Assembly (NCBI RefSeq): GCF_013155275.1
Contig: NZ_JABJXS010000004.1
Coordinates: 372,001 to 436,000, forward strand
Length of the DNA: 64,000 nt
Source: Brenneria sp. hezel4-2-4
GTDB taxonomy: Bacteria; Pseudomonadota; Gammaproteobacteria; Enterobacterales; Enterobacteriaceae
Direction of reading: 5' to 3'
The position numbers were made by a program, and so were the translations under genes. Every line of letters begins with the position of its first letter. The first letter of the stretch is position 1. The notes under the pieces are model-generated. The model was not told where the DNA came from and did no database searches. It saw nothing but the letters and a program-made list of their open reading frames with translations. Shown one piece after another: positions 16,330 through 29,298 of the stretch.

Positions 16330-17523
16330 ATGACAAGCAAGAAAACGGCAACGGCATTGGTCTCCGCCGGACGCAGCAAAAAATTCACCCAGGGATCGGT
16401 AAACCCCGTCATTCAGCGGGCTTCCTCGCTGGTGTTCGATACCGTCCAGGATAAAAAACACGCCACCATCAACCGGGCCAAAGGCGCATTATTCTACGGC
16501 CGTCGCGGCACATTGACCCATTTCTCTTTGCAGGAAGCGATGGTCGAATTGGAAGGCGGCGCCGGCTGTGTGTTGTACCCATGCGGCGCGGCGGCGATCG
16601 CCAATGCGATCCTTTCTTTCGTGTCGGCAGGCGATCATGTGCTGGTCACCGGCTCCGCCTACGAACCCACCCAGGGGTTCTGTAATCAAGTACTCAGTAA
16701 GTTGAATATCGGCACGACCTATTTTGATCCGTTGATCGGCACGGACATCAGCGAACTGATACAGGAAAACACCAAAGTAGTGTTTCTTGAGTCTCCCGGC
16801 TCCCTGACCATGGAAGTCCACGATGTCCCGGCGATCGTACAAGCCGTACGCCGTATCAATCCGGAAATCGTTATCATCATGGATAACACCTGGGCGGCGG
16901 GCGTGCTGTTCAAAGCCCTGGAGTTTGATGTCGATATCTCGGTGCAGTCCGGCACCAAGTACATCGTCGGTCACTCTGACGCCATGCTGGGCACCGCCGT
17001 CGCCAACGAACGCTGCTGGGCCCAGCTACGCGAACATTCCTATCTGATGGGACAAATGGTTGATGCCGATACCGCCTATATCGCCAGCCGCGGTCTGCGT
17101 ACGCTGGGAGTAAGGCTCAAACAGCACCAGGAAAGCAGTATTCGCATCGCCAGATGGCTGTCCGAACGCCCCGAAGTCGCCGTGGTTAATCATCCGGCCC
17201 TGCCGGAATGTAAAGGCCACGAATTCTATGTCCGTGATTTTAAAGGTTGCAGCGGTCTGTTTTCGTTTGTATTAAAAGACAAGCTGAGCAGCGCGCAGTT
17301 GGCGCATTATCTGGATAATTTTGAACACTTCAGCATGGCGTATTCATGGGGCGGCTTTGAATCGCTGATTCTGGCCAACCAGCCGGATGATTTGGCATCA
17401 ATCCGTCCGGTTGCCGGCGTTGACTTTAGCGGCACGCTGATTCGGTTACATATCGGGCTGGAAGACTGTGATGATTTGATTGACGATTTGGCCGCCGGCT
17501 TTAACAGAATGAAGGAAGTGTGA
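16330..17523 (+). CDS. metC: Cystathionine beta-lyase
   Basis: A 397-residue PLP enzyme that cleaves cystathionine to homocysteine, pyruvate and ammonia in methionine synthesis. It follows E. coli MetC along its length: [29 protein letters not shown], the PLP lysine region [16 protein letters not shown], and the C-terminal [11 protein letters not shown]...[17 protein letters not shown]. The start at 16330 gives the MetC-type N-terminus; the frame stays open further upstream. A MetJ operator is not clear upstream. The order metC-yghB-dkgA is as in E. coli apart from missing yqhC and yqhD. Confidence 0.93.
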   Translation: MTSKKTATALVSAGRSKKFTQGSVNPVIQRASSLVFDTVQDKKHATINRAKGALFYGRRGTLTHFSLQEAMVELEGGAGCVLYPCGAAAIANAILSFVSAGDHVLVTGSAYEPTQGFCNQVLSKLNIGTTYFDPLIGTDISELIQENTKVVFLESPGSLTMEVHDVPAIVQAVRRINPEIVIIMDNTWAAGVLFKALEFDVDISVQSGTKYIVGHSDAMLGTAVANERCWAQLREHSYLMGQMVDADTAYIASRGLRTLGVRLKQHQESSIRIARWLSERPEVAVVNHPALPECKGHEFYVRDFKGCSGLFSFVLKDKLSSAQLAHYLDNFEHFSMAYSWGGFESLILANQPDDLASIRPVAGVDFSGTLIRLHIGLEDCDDLIDDLAAGFNRMKEV

Positions 17524-17723
17524 CGGCGACCGGACTCATATCCCTTGATTTATCTGCCTCGGAGAGGGTAAAGCGTGTATTATAGAGAGCATAAGTTCTT
17601 ACTAAAACCGCTTTACCTTAAACTTAGCCCTGCGTTGATATCAGCATATTAAGCACGATATGGTCGGGCATTTTGACCCGTTTCCGTTTTCTTTAGGGCA
17701 TCAGTCAGCTGGCAGGAAGTAAT

Positions 17724-18383
17724 ATGAGTGTGGTTCACGAAATTATTCAGGCGCTATGGCATCAGGATTTCAGCGCGCTGGCCGATCCCCATGTCATGTG
17801 GGTGATTTACGGTGTTTTGTTTGCAACCCTGTTTCTGGAAAACGGTTTACTGCCCGCCTCTTTTCTTCCCGGTGACAGCCTGCTATTGCTGACGGGCGCC
17901 ATGATCGCCAAAGGCGTCATGCACTTCATTCCCACCATGATCCTGCTGACCGTGGCAGCAAGCCTCGGATGCTGGTTCAGCTATCTTCAGGGCCGCTGGC
18001 TGAGCGATACCCGCCTGGTTAAAGGCTGGCTGTTGCAGTTACCCGCTCACTACCATCAGCGGGCTTATCGTCTGTTTCACAATCACGGGCTGGTGGCGTT
18101 GCTGATCGGCCGTTTTTTGGCATTCATCCGTACGCTGTTGCCCACCATTGCCGGTATTTCCGGGTTAAATAACACACGCTTTCAGATCTTCAACTGGCTC
18201 AGCGGTTTCCTTTGGGTCGGCGTTATCGTCACGCTTGGTTACAGCATGAGCCACATTCCCCTGGTAAAACGCTATGAAGATCAGGTGATGACAGCGCTGA
18301 TCCTCCTGCCGGTGATCCTGCTGGTCAGCGGGTTAATCGGCATGATCGTTATGGTATGGCGCAAAAAACACGCCGCCGCCTGA
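17724..18383 (+). CDS. yghB: DedA-family membrane protein YghB
   Basis: The 219-residue inner-membrane protein has the DedA signatures [23 protein letters not shown] near residues 38-60 and FGRF-like [20 protein letters not shown] near 128-147. Length equals that of E. coli YghB. DedA proteins are needed for normal division, proton-motive-force balance and phospholipid carrier movement. It follows metC as in E. coli and reads in the same direction with a 200-bp gap. Confidence 0.9.
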   Translation: MSVVHEIIQALWHQDFSALADPHVMWVIYGVLFATLFLENGLLPASFLPGDSLLLLTGAMIAKGVMHFIPTMILLTVAASLGCWFSYLQGRWLSDTRLVKGWLLQLPAHYHQRAYRLFHNHGLVALLIGRFLAFIRTLLPTIAGISGLNNTRFQIFNWLSGFLWVGVIVTLGYSMSHIPLVKRYEDQVMTALILLPVILLVSGLIGMIVMVWRKKHAAA

Positions 18384-18638
18384 TCGCGCCCGAGCCAATC
18401 GGCGCGCGCTGAGATAAAATCCGTTCCCCACTATCCCGCTGTTGCTTTTCCGACTTTACCGTCGTGCAGACTATTCCTTAGCCTGCGAAACAATAGCTTC
18501 ATTTTTCGACTAGAATTAAGCGACACGCCCGATATGAGAAAGAAACCGATACCGCATCGGCCACAACACTAACGGGCTAGCCACTCCCGCCGCTCATTGG
18601 GTACATCAGTGAGGTGGCGGTCAAAAAAGGAGAGTGAA

Positions 18639-19466
18639 ATGACGCAACTTAAACTTAAGCTGGCCGACGGCAACATCATGCCCCAGTTAGGCCTTGGCGT
18701 CTGGCGGGCAAGTAATGAAGAAACCGTGACGGCCGTAACCGAAGCATTAAAAACGGGTTATCGCGCGATTGATACCGCCGCCATTTATAAAAATGAACAG
18801 GGCGTCGGTCAGGCGCTGCAATCGGCGGAAATACCGCGGGAAGAACTGTTTATCACCACCAAGCTCTGGAACAGCGATCAGAAAGATCCGCAGAGAGCGC
18901 TGGAAGAAAGCCTGAGGAAACTGCAACTGAACTATGTGGATCTGTATCTGATCCACTGGCCGCTGCCGCAGCAGGATACCTATGTCGATGCCTGGCGAGG
19001 ACTGATTAAATTACAGCAACAGGGGTTGGTAAAAAGTATCGGCGTCAGCAATTTCCACACCCATCACTTGCAACGACTGAAAGATGAAACCGGCGTGCTG
19101 CCCGTTATCAATCAGATTGAACTACACCCGCTTTTCCAGCAGCGCCCGCTTCATACCTGGAACGCAACCCATCGTATTCAGACCGAGTCCTGGAGTCCGC
19201 TGGCGCAAGGCGGCGAAGGCATATTCGATCAGCCCATTATCCGCAAGCTGGCGGCGAAATATGATAAAACCCCGGCGCAAATCGTGATCCGCTGGCATCT
19301 GGATAGCGGGTTGGTCGTCATCCCGAAATCCGTTACCCCGGCGCGCATCAGAGAAAATTTCGACGTGTTTGATTTTCGTCTGGATAAGGATGAGCTGGGC
19401 GAAATAACGAAACTGGACAACGGCAAGCGTCTTGGCCCCGATCCCGACACGCTGGAAAACGATTGA
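18639..19466 (+). CDS. dkgA: 2,5-diketo-D-gluconate reductase A (aldo-keto reductase)
   Basis: The 275-residue NADPH-dependent aldo-keto reductase has the catalytic set Asp45 and Tyr50 (YRAIDTAAIY), Lys75 (FITTKLW) and His106 (LYLIHWPLP), plus the NADP-binding end VIPKSVTPARIRENFDVFDF. E. coli DkgA reduces methylglyoxal, beta-keto esters and 2,5-diketogluconate. AGGAGA lies just upstream of the ATG at 18639, supporting it over a start at 18597. The yqhC-yqhD pair that precedes dkgA in E. coli is absent here. Confidence 0.9.
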   Translation: MTQLKLKLADGNIMPQLGLGVWRASNEETVTAVTEALKTGYRAIDTAAIYKNEQGVGQALQSAEIPREELFITTKLWNSDQKDPQRALEESLRKLQLNYVDLYLIHWPLPQQDTYVDAWRGLIKLQQQGLVKSIGVSNFHTHHLQRLKDETGVLPVINQIELHPLFQQRPLHTWNATHRIQTESWSPLAQGGEGIFDQPIIRKLAAKYDKTPAQIVIRWHLDSGLVVIPKSVTPARIRENFDVFDFRLDKDELGEITKLDNGKRLGPDPDTLEND

Positions 19467-19548
19467 TCCTTTCTTCTTCGCCGGCCGGCGGTATTTGCCG
19501 GCGATATCGCGCTCAAGATCTCAGTCCGTCCTTTGTACCGGCCAACCA

Positions 19549-20964
19549 TCAGGTCGGAGGCTGAACGACAAGCTGCCCGGCCGAGCCGTGATCGGCCATT
19601 TCCAGCGTCTGGCTGTAGTAGAGCAAGGGAAAAGCCTGTGATGAGGGTTGGGTGAAATACACCAGCAGTTCGACATCGTTATCCACCCACACCGTATCCT
19701 TCCAGCCGCTGTCCTCTATCGGCACCGCGCCCCCGTTGACGCTACGCACCAAAAACTTCACGCCTTGAATATGGAATGACTGCGGGGTATCGGCATGGAT
19801 AAGCCAACGCTCACAGCGCCCTAATTGGGTCTGGACATCGGCGCGGGTCATATCCCACATTGCGCCGTTGATCCCCGGCAGGCTATCGCCCAGACGAAAC
19901 TCGCGCGTGCGGCTGATGCTGCCTTCGATAATGTTATCCGCCAGCAAACGCATCGGCAGATTATCGGTTACCAGGGGTAATAACCCCGTCGGTTTCAGCG
20001 TTAATACCTGCGTTGAAATCAAAATGCTGGATGGCTCAAACAGCCCGCGCAGACGATCCATAATCCCGGCCGACTCGCCCGCGGTAAGCGTAACCTCATC
20101 GCCCTGCGACATATCAATCAGGATCTCCCGCCGTTCGCCAGGCGCCAGCGAGATCTGATTAATCGCCATCGGGGCAGGCAACAGCCCCTGATCGCTGGCG
20201 ATAACGTGGATCGGGCGTCGGTCACTCATCCGCATGATATAGCGGCGGGCATTCGATGCATTGACCAGCCGTAATCGCACCCAGCCGCGGGATACTTCAA
20301 CATAGGGGTTCTGAACGCCGTTAACCAGCAGCGTATCGCCGACAAAACCGCCGCTGCCCGGCGGGTTGTAAATCGGCACGCCGAAGCTATCCAGACGTTT
20401 ATCCTGAATAATCAACGGGAAGTCATCCACGCCATAGTGATTGGGAAGCGGTAATGATTTACCGCTGCTGTCTTCCACCAGCCACAGCCCCGCCAGCCCG
20501 TTGTAAACATGAGGCGCCATCCGGTTTGGCGTGTTGGCATGATACCAACAGGCGGCCGACGGCTGGCGGATCGGTAATACCGGCGACCAGTCCATACCCG
20601 GCGAAATGATACGCGCCGCGCCGCCCATCAGCGAGCCGGGAACCTGTAATCCGCTGACCGTCACGGAGACCGGTTCATTGAGCCGGTTGCTGTAAATCAG
20701 CTTAACGTCATCCCCGTCAAACACCCGCACCGTCGGCCCGAGATAATGTCCGTTGAAGCCCCAGACGGGCGCTTTACGATCGCCGGTAAAAGCCCAATGG
20801 ACGCGTTGCATCGTCAGAAACAGAGGCTGGCCCCGCCGCGACTCCAGCAATGGAGGTATCGGTAATGCGGTTGACGCGCCGTTTACCCGCGCCGACAAAG
20901 GCTGACTCGCCGCACACAACGCTAAACCCGATGCCTGAATAAACTGACGCCGGCTGAATGACAT
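19549..20964 (-). CDS. ftsP: Cell division protein FtsP (SufI)
   Basis: A 471-residue periplasmic protein of the multicopper-oxidase fold that has lost the copper ligands and stabilises the divisome under stress. The N-terminus has a clear twin-arginine signal, SRRQFIQASGLALCAASQPLSA. Three cupredoxin domains follow; WYHANTPNRMAPHVYNGLAGLWLV corresponds to a degenerate copper region. It lies downstream of plsC on the same strand with a gap of about 180 bp, the order known from E. coli. Confidence 0.9.
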   Translation of the reverse strand: MSFSRRQFIQASGLALCAASQPLSARVNGASTALPIPPLLESRRGQPLFLTMQRVHWAFTGDRKAPVWGFNGHYLGPTVRVFDGDDVKLIYSNRLNEPVSVTVSGLQVPGSLMGGAARIISPGMDWSPVLPIRQPSAACWYHANTPNRMAPHVYNGLAGLWLVEDSSGKSLPLPNHYGVDDFPLIIQDKRLDSFGVPIYNPPGSGGFVGDTLLVNGVQNPYVEVSRGWVRLRLVNASNARRYIMRMSDRRPIHVIASDQGLLPAPMAINQISLAPGERREILIDMSQGDEVTLTAGESAGIMDRLRGLFEPSSILISTQVLTLKPTGLLPLVTDNLPMRLLADNIIEGSISRTREFRLGDSLPGINGAMWDMTRADVQTQLGRCERWLIHADTPQSFHIQGVKFLVRSVNGGAVPIEDSGWKDTVWVDNDVELLVYFTQPSSQAFPLLYYSQTLEMADHGSAGQLVVQPPT

Positions 20965-21143
20965 AGTTGCTCCGTAAATCTGTTAAACCGTATGCAAAAT
21001 TTAGCTTCCGAACGACGGTGCGGAAGATATCAATGCCGGACCGGAAAGACCGAAACCACCGGTAATCGTCAAACCACCCAAAAAACCGCAATATTGCCGA
21101 ATGTCTGGCGGTCAAAGGTTGCAGCAGGCTAAGTCTGGCTGGC

Positions 21144-21899
21144 TTATTTTTTTTCTGCCGCCTCGCGTTCTGCGACTTCCGCATCCAACTGCGCCAGCTT
21201 GGCGGCCATAATCTCATGACAGTGCGCGGCCAGTTCACGAACCTGCTCTTTAGTGTAGGAACGGGTATCGATCGGCGGCAACATTTCCACGATTACATGA
21301 CCATTATTCCAGCGATTCAGCTTCACTTTATTGCTGGTGGTGGAAATGCAAATCGGTACGATCGGCACTTCCGCGCTGATGGCGGCGTGAAAGGCCCCGG
21401 TTTTAAACGGCAGCAGCCCACGACCGCGGCTGCGCGTTCCTTCAGGAAACATCCAGATCGAAATATTGTGCTCTTTGATGTGTTTGACCACCTGAGCAAT
21501 GGTGCCGTGCGCTTTGGCCCGGTTTTCGCGGTCAATCAGCAGATTCCCCGTCAGCCAATACAGCGGGCCGAAGAAAGGGATCCACAGCAGGCTTTTTTTG
21601 CCCAAGGTCACCGTCCGCGGTTGAACCGCATTCGATGCGGTGACCATATCGTAATTATTCTGGTGGTTGGCAATATAGATACATTTGCCGTAATGCGCCG
21701 CCTCTTCCGGTATGCGTTTTTCCACCTTCAAACCGAAAACCACCGACAAACGTCCGAAGAGGTGGCCGAATGTTGCGACATGACGCGGATTTTTAGGACT
21801 GAAAAGACAGTAAATAGAACCAAAAATACAGATCAGCAGCGAAAATACAATCACCACAATAAACCGAAGAATGAATAACATAACAACCTCATTAGCCAA
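21144..21899 (-). CDS. plsC: 1-acyl-sn-glycerol-3-phosphate acyltransferase
   Basis: The 251-residue inner-membrane enzyme acylates lysophosphatidic acid to phosphatidic acid. The acyltransferase motifs are present: HX4D in ANHQNNYDM near residue 78, LLIDRENR, FPEGTRSRGRGLLPFKTGAF and VPIVPI. A strongly hydrophobic N-terminus (LFILRFIVVIVFSLLICIFGSIY) anchors it. It follows parC on the same strand, with a hairpin between, as in E. coli. Confidence 0.92.
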   Translation of the reverse strand: MANEVVMLFILRFIVVIVFSLLICIFGSIYCLFSPKNPRHVATFGHLFGRLSVVFGLKVEKRIPEEAAHYGKCIYIANHQNNYDMVTASNAVQPRTVTLGKKSLLWIPFFGPLYWLTGNLLIDRENRAKAHGTIAQVVKHIKEHNISIWMFPEGTRSRGRGLLPFKTGAFHAAISAEVPIVPICISTTSNKVKLNRWNNGHVIVEMLPPIDTRSYTKEQVRELAAHCHEIMAAKLAQLDAEVAEREAAEKK

Positions 21900-22014
21900 C
21901 CGCCGCCGCTAGTATATACCCTTCATCAAATATACTGCGCGATAAACCATGCTCCCCTTTGCCGCGGGTTGGCGATGTTTTAATTAGGTAAAATCCGCAA
22001 GGATCGATCAAACA

Positions 22015-22050
22015 GGGGAAAAGACGATATTATCTCGTCGCCTTTTCCCC
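22015..22050 (-). terminator. Hairpin downstream of parC
   Basis: GGGGAAAAGACGA (22015-22027) pairs with TCGTCGCCTTTTCCCC (22035-22050) apart from a small bulge. It lies 14 bp after the parC stop and before plsC. It may act as a partial terminator; no long T-run follows it on the minus strand. Confidence 0.5.
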
Positions 22051-22063
22051 GGTGTTGATGATT

Positions 22064-24334
22064 TTACTCTTCGCTGCTGCCGTCGCCAGTCCGTTTCGGG
22101 GCATCGACATCAATGCGATCGATACGTTGCAGACCACGCAGCAGCGTGCCTTTCCGCCCGCGTTCGCCCTGATATTTTTGTAGCTCGTTGGCGCGCAGAA
22201 CCAGTTTGCGTTTACCAAAGTACAGCGTCACCGATGCCTGCGGCGGCAGCAACAACAGCCAGGTCAGGCGATCCTTGCCGCTGGCAAAGTCTGCTGACGT
22301 AATAGACACGATCTTATTGCCTTTGCCTTTCGACAACTGCGGTAAATCAGAAACCGGGAACAACAGCATCCGGCCCGCGGCGGTGATCGCCATCAGCAGA
22401 TTGTCCTCGCCGTTAATCTCCAGCGGCGGCAGCACCTTGGCATTGTCCGGCAGGGTGATAATCGCTTTTCCTGCGCGGTTGCGCGCCACCAGATCGTTAA
22501 AGGTACAGACAAACCCGTAGCCGGCGTCGGAAGCCATCAACAGCAGTTGATCGTCCGCGGCCATCAGTACCTGTTCAACGGTCGCGCCCGGCGGCGGCGT
22601 CAGCTTACCGGTCAACGGCTCGCCCTGACCGCGCGCCGAAGGCAGCGTCAGCGGATCAAGCGCGTAGCTGCGGCCTGTCGAGTCGATAAACACCACCGGC
22701 TGATTGGTTTTACCGCGGGCGGCGGAACGGAAGCTGTCGCCCGCTTTATAACTTAACCCGGAAGGATCGATATCGTGTCCTTTGGCGCTGCGTACCCAGC
22801 CCATTTCCGACAGCACGATCGTGACGGGTTCCGACGGGACAAAATCATGTTCGCTCATGGCTTTCGCCTCGCCGCGTTCCTGCAACGGCGAACGGCGATC
22901 GTCGCCATAAGCTTGCGCATCCGCCTGAATTTCTTTTTTCAGCAGATTACTCAGCTTGCGCTCAGATCCCAGCAACGCCTGAAGATGATCGCGCTCTTTC
23001 GCCAGATCGTCCTGCTCGCCGCGGATTTTCATCTCTTCCAGCTTGGCCAAATGGCGTAATTTCAATTCCAGAATCGCTTCGGCCTGCGTTTCGCTCAGGC
23101 TGAACTGACGCATCAACACCGGCTTAGGCTCGTCTTCGGTGCGAATAATGTGGATCACTTCATCGATATTGAGGAACGCAATCAGCAAACCTTCCAGAAT
23201 ATGCAAACGCTTGAGCACTTTCTCCAGACGGTAATTCAAGCGGCGGCGCACGGTATCACGGCGGAACACCAGCCATTCAGTCAGGATTTCCACCAGCCCT
23301 TTGACGGCGGGGCGACCATCCAGACCGATCATATTCATATTGATACGGTAGCTTTTTTCCAGATCGGTGGTGGCGAACAGATGGTTCATCACCTGATCCA
23401 GATCGATACGGTTGGAGCGCGGCACCAGCACTAATCGGGTAGGGTTTTCGTGGTCGGATTCATCACGCAGATCTTCAATCATCGGCAGTTTCTTGGCGCG
23501 CATCTGGCTGGCTATCTGCTCCAGCACTTTGGCCCCCGAAACCTGATGAGGCAGCGCGGTGATCACCACTTCGCCATCCTCTTTTTTCCAGACGGCGCGC
23601 ATACGCACCGAACCGCGCCCGTTCTGGTAAATTTTACGCACGTCATCACGCGGGGTAATGATTTCCGCTTCCGTCGGGAAATCAGGCCCGTGAACGTATT
23701 GCAACAGATCTTCCAGCGAGGAGCCGGGTTTATCGATCAGCGCCACCGCCGCCGCCGCCACTTCACGGACGTTATGCGGCGGGATGTCGGTCGCCATACC
23801 GACGGCGATCCCGGTCGTGCCGTTAAGCAGAATGTTCGGCAGCCGGGCAGGCAGCATTTTCGGCTCCTGCATGGTGCCGTCAAAATTCGGCACATAGTCG
23901 ACCGTCCCCTGCCCCAGTTCTCCCAGCAGGGTTTCAGCATATTTAGACAGCCGGGATTCGGTATAACGCATGGCAGCAAATGATTTGGGATCGTCCGGCG
24001 CCCCCCAGTTCCCCTGCCCGTCCACCAGCGGATAGCGGTAGGAGAAGGGCTGCGCCATTAATACCATCGCCTCGTAACAGGCGCTGTCGCCATGCGGATG
24101 ATATTTACCCAACACGTCGCCGACGGTACGGGCGGATTTTTTGAATTTGGCGCTGGCATTCAGGCCCAGCTCCGACATGGCATAAATAATACGGCGCTGT
24201 ACCGGCTTTAGACCGTCGCCGATAAACGGCAACGCCCGATCCATGATGACGTACATGGAGTAGTTCAGGTACGCATTTTCAGTAAACGTGTGCAGCGCCA
24301 GGCTTTCTGCGCCGTCATGCGTCATCTCACTCAT
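22064..24334 (-). CDS. parC: DNA topoisomerase IV subunit A
   Basis: The 756-residue subunit cuts and rejoins DNA to unlink daughter chromosomes. The catalytic tyrosine is Tyr124 in [11 protein letters not shown]. The quinolone-determining region [20 protein letters not shown] carries serine and glutamate at positions corresponding to E. coli Ser80 and Glu84, so no classical resistance change is seen. The C-terminal DNA-wrapping region with GxRGxxG-like motifs ([28 protein letters not shown]) is complete. In E. coli parC and parE are separated by several genes; here only the TonB receptor lies between. Confidence 0.95.
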   Translation of the reverse strand: MSEMTHDGAESLALHTFTENAYLNYSMYVIMDRALPFIGDGLKPVQRRIIYAMSELGLNASAKFKKSARTVGDVLGKYHPHGDSACYEAMVLMAQPFSYRYPLVDGQGNWGAPDDPKSFAAMRYTESRLSKYAETLLGELGQGTVDYVPNFDGTMQEPKMLPARLPNILLNGTTGIAVGMATDIPPHNVREVAAAAVALIDKPGSSLEDLLQYVHGPDFPTEAEIITPRDDVRKIYQNGRGSVRMRAVWKKEDGEVVITALPHQVSGAKVLEQIASQMRAKKLPMIEDLRDESDHENPTRLVLVPRSNRIDLDQVMNHLFATTDLEKSYRINMNMIGLDGRPAVKGLVEILTEWLVFRRDTVRRRLNYRLEKVLKRLHILEGLLIAFLNIDEVIHIIRTEDEPKPVLMRQFSLSETQAEAILELKLRHLAKLEEMKIRGEQDDLAKERDHLQALLGSERKLSNLLKKEIQADAQAYGDDRRSPLQERGEAKAMSEHDFVPSEPVTIVLSEMGWVRSAKGHDIDPSGLSYKAGDSFRSAARGKTNQPVVFIDSTGRSYALDPLTLPSARGQGEPLTGKLTPPPGATVEQVLMAADDQLLLMASDAGYGFVCTFNDLVARNRAGKAIITLPDNAKVLPPLEINGEDNLLMAITAAGRMLLFPVSDLPQLSKGKGNKIVSITSADFASGKDRLTWLLLLPPQASVTLYFGKRKLVLRANELQKYQGERGRKGTLLRGLQRIDRIDVDAPKRTGDGSSEE

Positions 24335-24587
24335 TTATCTCATTTCCTCACATCGCAGCGCGATTATTGCTTTCTTTAACACGCTACACGGCATGTTTGG
24401 CGGGAATAGTACCTTATCTGGCCGTGTCCTGTCACAGATAACGCCGGCGGACTCACCCGTCACCGGCGGCGACGCCTGACGGCTTTATTTTGGGCGCGCC
24501 GGTCGATGATGAAACGCTCGAAAGCCACGCGGCCGATTACCCGCCAAAACGTTTTATTAAGAATTATTCATTATGATTTTTTCCAAC

Positions 24588-24625
24588 AATGATAATAATT
24601 ATCATATGGTAATGGTTATCATTTC
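24588..24625. promoter_or_regulatory. Tandem Fur boxes before the TonB-dependent receptor
   Basis: AATGATAATAATTATCATA (24588-24606) is a close match to the Fur consensus GATAATGATAATCATTATC, and TGGTAATGGTTATCATTTC follows immediately as a second, weaker box. They lie 110-150 bp upstream of the receptor start, so iron-dependent repression is very likely. Confidence 0.8.
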
Positions 24626-24734
24626 CATATTTTTTGTAATGTTATCAGACGTTAACTTTTGAAGTTGGCTGCCAGCATCGTCCTGTTTATCCCGGCATGG
24701 CTGGTCGAACAGAACCATAGAAAAGAGTATCACT

Positions 24735-27176
24735 ATGTTAATTAATAAGAATCTCAATAAAATTCTTCTCACCGGGATATTGGCCGGCACAGCGTTGAAC
24801 AGCACGGCGGCCGATAGCCAATCACCCGCACAGCGTAACGTGGCGAACAACGATGCCGCCGGGACAAAAAATCAGACGACCCCGACCAGCCAATCCGAGC
24901 CGACCGGCGATGTAATGACGGTTTACTCGCCCAAAGTTGAGAAAGAAGCCGGTACCAAGACAATCATCACCGCCAGCGATATGCAGAAAGAGGGCGGCAA
25001 CGATTTCAGTACCATCATGCGCTACCAGCCGCTGATCAGCGCGCCGGGCGTCACCAGCGGCGTCAGCGCAGGTAAAAGCAGCTATGACCGCGGCGGCGCC
25101 AGTGGATACAATATCCGCGGGCTGGAAAACAACCGGGTCTCCATTGATATCGACGGCGTGGAGCTACCGTCTTCCACCGATCGCGGTACATCCACGGTCA
25201 GCGGTCGCCGCCAGACGGGCAGCACCGGCATTGGCCGTGGCGACTATCTCGACCCGTACCTGTACGGTTCAGTGGATATCGAATCCGGCGCCACGTCGGT
25301 CGCCAACAGTAATAACGCGCTGGGCGGGTCGGTCTCTTTCAAACCAAAATCCGCCAATGATTATCTAAACGCCGGCAAGCACAGCTATTTTGGTTATCAG
25401 GCCGGTTATGACTCCGCCAACCGCAGCGTCCACAACGGCATTACCGCGGCCGGCGGCGGCGACGATCTGCGCGGCGTTATCGTCATCAGCCGTCGCGACG
25501 GCAATGAAACCGAAAACCAGCGCGACGCCGCGATCGACAGCACCCCGGCCAACTGGCACTCCAACGCGATATTGGCGTCCGGTATCTGGCAGGCGACGAG
25601 TTCGCATCAGCTTACCGCCACCGTCGATTATTATCACAAAACCAATCACGCCAATTTCCCGACCTGGAACATGAGCGCATCGGGCGTCTCGTCACTTGAC
25701 GGCAGCACCTCCTATCAGGACAGTCAGACCCGCCGTTGGGGATTCAGTCTGGCGGATCTCTATACGCCGGAAGATTTCGCGCTGTTCGACAGCCTGAACA
25801 CCAAGCTGTTTTATACCCAAACCGAAGCGCACGACTATACCGTCACCGATGCTTCCACGCCGACTTCCGTCTGGAGCAACTACGATACCAAAACCATCGG
25901 TCTTGAGAGCAAGGCTAGCAAGGAATGGCGTAATCACAGTATCAGCTACGGTTTCAATGCTCGTCAGTCGAAAACAGAACGTCCGTTCATCACGGAAAAT
26001 CTGACGGCTAGCGGCCTGGGTATCGATCTGGGGCGCCCGCAGGCGGATAGCGAAATCGTCAATCTGGGCGCTTTCGTACAGGACAAGATCACCTGGGATC
26101 TGGCGGGTCGCGACTTCTCGGTCGTACCCGGAGTGCGTTTTGCCTGGCAGCACGCCGAACCAAAGAACGCGTCCAATCTGTTTACCAACACTAATGGCAA
26201 TGTAACTTCAGACGAAGCCGCCGGCATGTATGGCACCAATGCCGATGGACAGGTTCTGCCGTCCATCGCATTCCAGTACACCCTCACGCCCGATCTGCTG
26301 GCCTACGTTCAATACCGGCGCGGCGCCCAGTTCCCCACCGACGGGCAACTGTACGGCTCCTGGGCTCTCGGCTATATGGGCACTTCCAGTAGCTATGCCA
26401 TCCTGAGCGATCCAAACCTGAAAACCGAAACCAGCGATAACTATGAACTGGGGCTGAAAGGTCAGATAGTGGAAGGCGTCACGCTGAGCGCGTCGGCCTT
26501 CTATAGTGATTACAAGAATTTTATCGCCAACGGTTACTACCGCCGCGCCGATAATCCCGCCTTGTTCGCCGGCGTGCCGAGTAATCTCAGCATTCTTTAT
26601 CTGACCGAGAACCGCGATAAAGCCTATATCTACGGCGGTGAAATCAGCGCCAAATTCAACCTCGGCACCTGGTTCGAACAGGCGAACGGCTTCAGCGCCC
26701 GTCTGGCCTACGGCTACACCGAAGGGGCATCAAAATCCAGCGCCAGCGGCGACTCGTATGTCGCTCTGGACTCGGTAACGCCGCAGAAAGCCGTGGTGGG
26801 TATCGCCTACGATGATCCGTCCAGCCTCTACGGCGCCGCGCTGATCGCCACTTTCAACAAAGGCAAAACCGCCACTTACGCGGCGGGTCGTAAGCTCCCT
26901 TCCAATGGAAACAATCTGGGTTCTGACGATTATACGTTTATGCATGTACCGGGTTACGCGCTGGTGGATCTGACCGCTTACTACCGCGTATCCCAAAACG
27001 TGAGACTTAGTGGCGGCATCTACAACCTGACCGATCGCAAATACTGGGATTATCAGACCAGCCGCAATATCGAGGCACCGACCAGCACCGATGCCGGTGA
27101 TATCAACTACTACAACCAGCAGTTGGCCATCGCGCCGGGCCGCACTTTCCAACTGGGAATTAATGTTGATTTCTGA
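24735..27176 (+). CDS. TonB-dependent outer-membrane receptor, haem/iron type
   Basis: The 813-residue protein has a signal peptide (cleavage near residue 26, NSTAADS) and a TonB-box-like stretch GDVMTVYS near residue 58. The plug domain follows with GYNIRGLENNRVSIDIDGVELP and SVDIESGATSVANSNNALGGSVSFKPK, then a 22-strand type barrel ending in an aromatic residue (GRTFQLGINVDF). The plug style resembles haemoglobin/haem or lactoferrin-type receptors, but the ligand is not certain. Tandem Fur boxes lie upstream and a terminator downstream, so it is a single-gene iron-regulated unit inserted between parC and parE. No TonB, permease or haem-degrading partner is near. Confidence 0.85.
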   Translation: MLINKNLNKILLTGILAGTALNSTAADSQSPAQRNVANNDAAGTKNQTTPTSQSEPTGDVMTVYSPKVEKEAGTKTIITASDMQKEGGNDFSTIMRYQPLISAPGVTSGVSAGKSSYDRGGASGYNIRGLENNRVSIDIDGVELPSSTDRGTSTVSGRRQTGSTGIGRGDYLDPYLYGSVDIESGATSVANSNNALGGSVSFKPKSANDYLNAGKHSYFGYQAGYDSANRSVHNGITAAGGGDDLRGVIVISRRDGNETENQRDAAIDSTPANWHSNAILASGIWQATSSHQLTATVDYYHKTNHANFPTWNMSASGVSSLDGSTSYQDSQTRRWGFSLADLYTPEDFALFDSLNTKLFYTQTEAHDYTVTDASTPTSVWSNYDTKTIGLESKASKEWRNHSISYGFNARQSKTERPFITENLTASGLGIDLGRPQADSEIVNLGAFVQDKITWDLAGRDFSVVPGVRFAWQHAEPKNASNLFTNTNGNVTSDEAAGMYGTNADGQVLPSIAFQYTLTPDLLAYVQYRRGAQFPTDGQLYGSWALGYMGTSSSYAILSDPNLKTETSDNYELGLKGQIVEGVTLSASAFYSDYKNFIANGYYRRADNPALFAGVPSNLSILYLTENRDKAYIYGGEISAKFNLGTWFEQANGFSARLAYGYTEGASKSSASGDSYVALDSVTPQKAVVGIAYDDPSSLYGAALIATFNKGKTATYAAGRKLPSNGNNLGSDDYTFMHVPGYALVDLTAYYRVSQNVRLSGGIYNLTDRKYWDYQTSRNIEAPTSTDAGDINYYNQQLAIAPGRTFQLGINVDF

Positions 27177-27220
27177 TGAGTCGTGAGGCGGAAACGCCTC
27201 ATTGATTATTGTCTGACGAG

Positions 27221-27257
27221 ACGGGATAAGAGCGCCGCGCTTGCTTATCCCGTTTTT
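27221..27257 (+). terminator. Terminator after the TonB-dependent receptor
   Basis: ACGGGATAAG (27221-27230) pairs perfectly with CTTATCCCGT (27244-27253), followed by a T-run. It ends the receptor transcript before the convergent parE gene. Confidence 0.8.
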
Positions 27258-27285
27258 ACCGTTTGAACGCCGGCCGATGCCGTCG

Positions 27286-29202
<1,917 letters not shown>

Positions 29203-29298
29203 TTAAAAGAATAAGTGGTAAACTATACCGGAGGTGCGTTATTCACGAGCGCGTAACCGGCGACGTTCGCCGGCTATTGCGGTTGGCACCCTTGTTGA

